A stretch of DNA of 7,571 nt, from the NCBI GenBank assembly GCA_016203765.1, contig JACQMB010000077.1, positions 1-7,571 of the forward strand. Direction: 5' to 3'. The DNA comes from Deltaproteobacteria bacterium (GTDB lineage Bacteria; UBA10199; SPLOWO2-01-44-7). Positions 6,253-7,571 of this stretch are shown here, one piece after another. Position 1 is the first letter of the stretch; every line of letters starts with the position of its first letter. A model generated the notes under the pieces. It was not told the DNA's origin. It worked only from the letters and a program-made list of their open reading frames with translations, and searched no databases. The translations under genes and the position numbers were made by a program.

Positions 6253-7571
6253 TTGGCATCTATAATAATCCCGAGGCCGGCAAACTGGCTTATCTCTGCC
6301 TCTACGCCCTGCAACACCGCGGCCAGGAGAGCGGCGGGATTACCACCAGCACCGGCACGGAGCTTCACACCCACAAGGCGATGGGGATGGTGAACGATAT
6401 TTTTCACGAAAAAGAATTGGCCGCCTTAACCGGCCCGCACGCCATCGGCCAGGTCCGCTATTCCACGGCGGGGACGAGCGAACTGAAAAACGCCCAGCCC
6501 TTCGTGATCGATTTTATTGGGGGGAACGCTGCCCCAACCTCGCTGGCGCTCGGTTGTGGGCCCCTTCCCCCCAAACCCCTCGTGCTCGGCGGGAGTGAAT
6601 CCCGCCTCGCACGCTTAGTAGATTTCGCGCAGGGGCCGCTCGCCGTCGTTCACAATGGAAACCTGACCAACGCGCTGGCCTTGCGCAAACAATTGGAAAA
6701 AGAGGGGGCCGTTTTTCAATCGACCATGGACACTGAAGTCATCATGCACCTGGCGGCCCGGTCCTCTCGCAGGACGCTGGAGGAAAAAATAACCGACGCC
6801 CTCTCGCAGGTGACCGGGGCCTACTGCCTGGTTTTTTTATCGAAAGATAAAATGATCGCCGCGCGCGATCCCAAGGGCTTTCGCCCGCTGGTGCTGGGCA
6901 GGAAGGATGAGACGTATGTCGCGGCCTCCGAGACCTGCGCCCTCGATCTGATCGACGCCCAATTCGTGCGGGACGTTGAGCCGGGCGAGATTGTCATTTG
7001 GGATAAACAAGGCCAGCGTTCCCTCAAGCCGTTTGCCGGGGAAAAACAGAAGGGACACTGCATTTTTGAATATGTCTATTTCGCCCGTCCCGACAGTCAT
7101 ATCTTTGGAAGGGATGTCTACGAGATTCGCAAAGGATTCGGCCGCCAGCTCGCCAAGGAACACCCGGCCGTGGCCGATATGGTCATTCCGGTCCCTGACT
7201 CCGGGATGCCGGCGGCGATCGGCTACGCGGAGGAATCGGGTCTCCCTTTTCAAATGGGTCTGATCCGCAATCACTACGTGGGCCGGACGTTTATCGAACC
7301 GGAAGATGCGATCCGCCACTTCGGCGTTAAAATCAAACTCAACCCCGTCCGGGAGTTACTGCAAGGAAAACGGGTGGTGGTGGTCGATGACTCGATCGTG
7401 AGGGGTACGACTTGCATGAAAATCGTGAAGATGCTTCGCGAACGGGGCGGCGCCAAAGAGGTGCACGTGCGAATTTCGTCGCCTCCCATTGCCTGGCCCT
7501 GTTTTTACGGGATCAACACCCCCACCCGGAAGGAGTTGATTGCCGCGCACCAGAGCGTGGAAGAGATTCGA
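6240..7571 (+). CDS. purF: Amidophosphoribosyltransferase with a 37-residue insertion (3' end beyond window)
   Basis: PurF makes phosphoribosylamine from PRPP and glutamine, the committed step of purine synthesis. The frame is open from ATG 6240 to the right edge (444 codons); perhaps 60-70 residues lie outside. The protein starts MCGIVGIY, so Cys2 is the glutaminase nucleophile after Met removal, with no longer propeptide. Other glutaminase motifs are LQHRGQES (25-32), Arg73 in VRYSTAGTS, and HNGNL (138-142). The synthetase half has FEYVYFARPDS, RNHYVGRTFI and the PRPP loop VVVVDDSIVRGTT (379-391). Cysteines in GHCIFEYVYF and PPIAWPCFYG match [4Fe-4S] ligands of Bacillus-type PurF. Thirty-seven extra residues lie between NAQPFVIDF and AQGPLAVVHNGNL, coded by an inserted structured element. 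The ATG lies inside the last codons of purL and has only a poorly spaced GGTGGG (6231-6236) upstream. Confidence 0.95.
   Translation, partial: MCGIVGIYNNPEAGKLAYLCLYALQHRGQESGGITTSTGTELHTHKAMGMVNDIFHEKELAALTGPHAIGQVRYSTAGTSELKNAQPFVIDFIGGNAAPTSLALGCGPLPPKPLVLGGSESRLARLVDFAQGPLAVVHNGNLTNALALRKQLEKEGAVFQSTMDTEVIMHLAARSSRRTLEEKITDALSQVTGAYCLVFLSKDKMIAARDPKGFRPLVLGRKDETYVAASETCALDLIDAQFVRDVEPGEIVIWDKQGQRSLKPFAGEKQKGHCIFEYVYFARPDSHIFGRDVYEIRKGFGRQLAKEHPAVADMVIPVPDSGMPAAIGYAEESGLPFQMGLIRNHYVGRTFIEPEDAIRHFGVKIKLNPVRELLQGKRVVVVDDSIVRGTTCMKIVKMLRERGGAKEVHVRISSPPIAWPCFYGINTPTRKELIAAHQSVEEIR
6517..6574. repeat. Long hairpin of the purF insert
   Basis: The outer arms TTGGGGGGAA (6517-6526) and TTCCCCCCAA (6565-6574) are perfect 10-base inverted repeats. 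Inside them, after a small internal loop, GCCCCAACC (6531-6539) pairs with GGTTGTGGGC (6552-6561) over nine base pairs with a single bulged T at 6557. The apical loop is 12 bases. Confidence 0.8.
6581..6613. repeat. Compact hairpin of the purF insert
   Basis: CGTGC (6581-6585) pairs with GCACG (6609-6613). A symmetric TC/TC internal loop follows, then GGCGGGA (6588-6594) pairs perfectly with TCCCGCC (6600-6606) around a five-base GTGAA loop. No T-run follows and it lies inside an open reading frame, so it is not an ordinary terminator. Confidence 0.8.

Larger units (their letters stand above)
6510..6625. mobile_element. Small palindromic element inserted in frame in purF, flanked by GATTT direct repeats
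   Basis: A 106-base segment (6515-6620) lies between two copies of GATTT (6510-6514 and 6621-6625). Element plus one copy is 111 bases, exactly 37 codons. Deleting it leaves coding for NAQPFVIDFAQGPLAVVHNGNL, the expected PurF sequence, so the insert and its target duplication can be read directly. The insert has two hairpins: a long one (6517-6574) and a compact one (6581-6613). It has no stop in the purF frame, codes for no recognisable domain, and is too short to carry a transposase, so any mobility would depend on functions elsewhere. The very ends have no convincing terminal inverted repeats. In behaviour it resembles the Rickettsia palindromic elements that insert in frame within genes; that is an analogy, not homology. 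Confidence 0.8.

Noticed and set aside
6581..6613. Rho-independent terminator
   Set aside because: The hairpin is strong but no T-run follows and it sits in the middle of the continuous purF reading frame.
6515..6620. Intein, group I/II intron or IS element in purF
   Set aside because: The insert is far too short, has no intein splice motifs or transposase, and is open in the host frame, so splicing is not needed to explain it.
7186..7204. Further heptamer copy in purF (GGTCCCTGACTCC)
   Set aside because: These bases encode the conserved PurF segment VPDSG, so the resemblance is explained by coding constraint.

Overview
The window is a stretch of bacterial chromosome dominated by a tightly packed de novo purine biosynthesis operon, purB-purC-purS-purQ-purL-purF, all on the + strand. 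This matches part of the Bacillus-type pur order. The split PurS/PurQ/small-PurL form of FGAM synthetase and the short PurC rule out the E. coli/Salmonella-type single-chain PurL arrangement. The sequence alone does not fix the phylum. Moderately high GC, mostly ATG/GTG starts and a Sec-type secreted protein fit many uncultivated or environmental lineages.

Layout: (1) positions 1-415, minus strand, the 5' part of a gene for a secreted protein of unknown function that runs off the left edge. (2) 416-482, a 67-base divergent intergenic region. (3) 483-1769, a cysteine-free 428-residue protein of unknown function, 44 bases upstream of purB and probably co-transcribed with it. (4) 1814-7571, the pur genes, mostly overlapping end to start (purB/purC, purC/purS, purQ/purL, purL/purF), with a 15-base gap only between purS and purQ. 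purF is open to the right edge and is the second gene cut by the window.

The proteins act in one pathway. PurF commits PRPP to purines. PurS, PurQ and PurL together convert FGAR to FGAM: PurQ releases ammonia from glutamine, PurS bridges, and PurL is the ATP-dependent synthetase. PurC and PurB carry out the later SAICAR synthesis and lyase steps, and PurB also acts on adenylosuccinate.

Three oddities lie within about 0.9 kb of the distal part. The purL inter-domain linker carries a tandem array of a GGTCCCT heptamer, and a two-unit scrap of the same heptamer fills the purS-purQ gap where a ribosome-binding site would be expected. purL stops at codon 530, exactly where its last (B2, AIRS C-terminal-like) domain should begin, and the purF start codon lies inside its last codons, as if about 200 codons had been deleted. 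purF carries a 106-base, hairpin-rich insert flanked by a 5-base GATTT direct repeat. Insert plus duplication is 111 bases (37 codons), the frame stays open, and removing it restores a textbook PurF sequence. This insert looks like a small palindromic element that can sit inside coding sequence and is the best candidate here for something undescribed.
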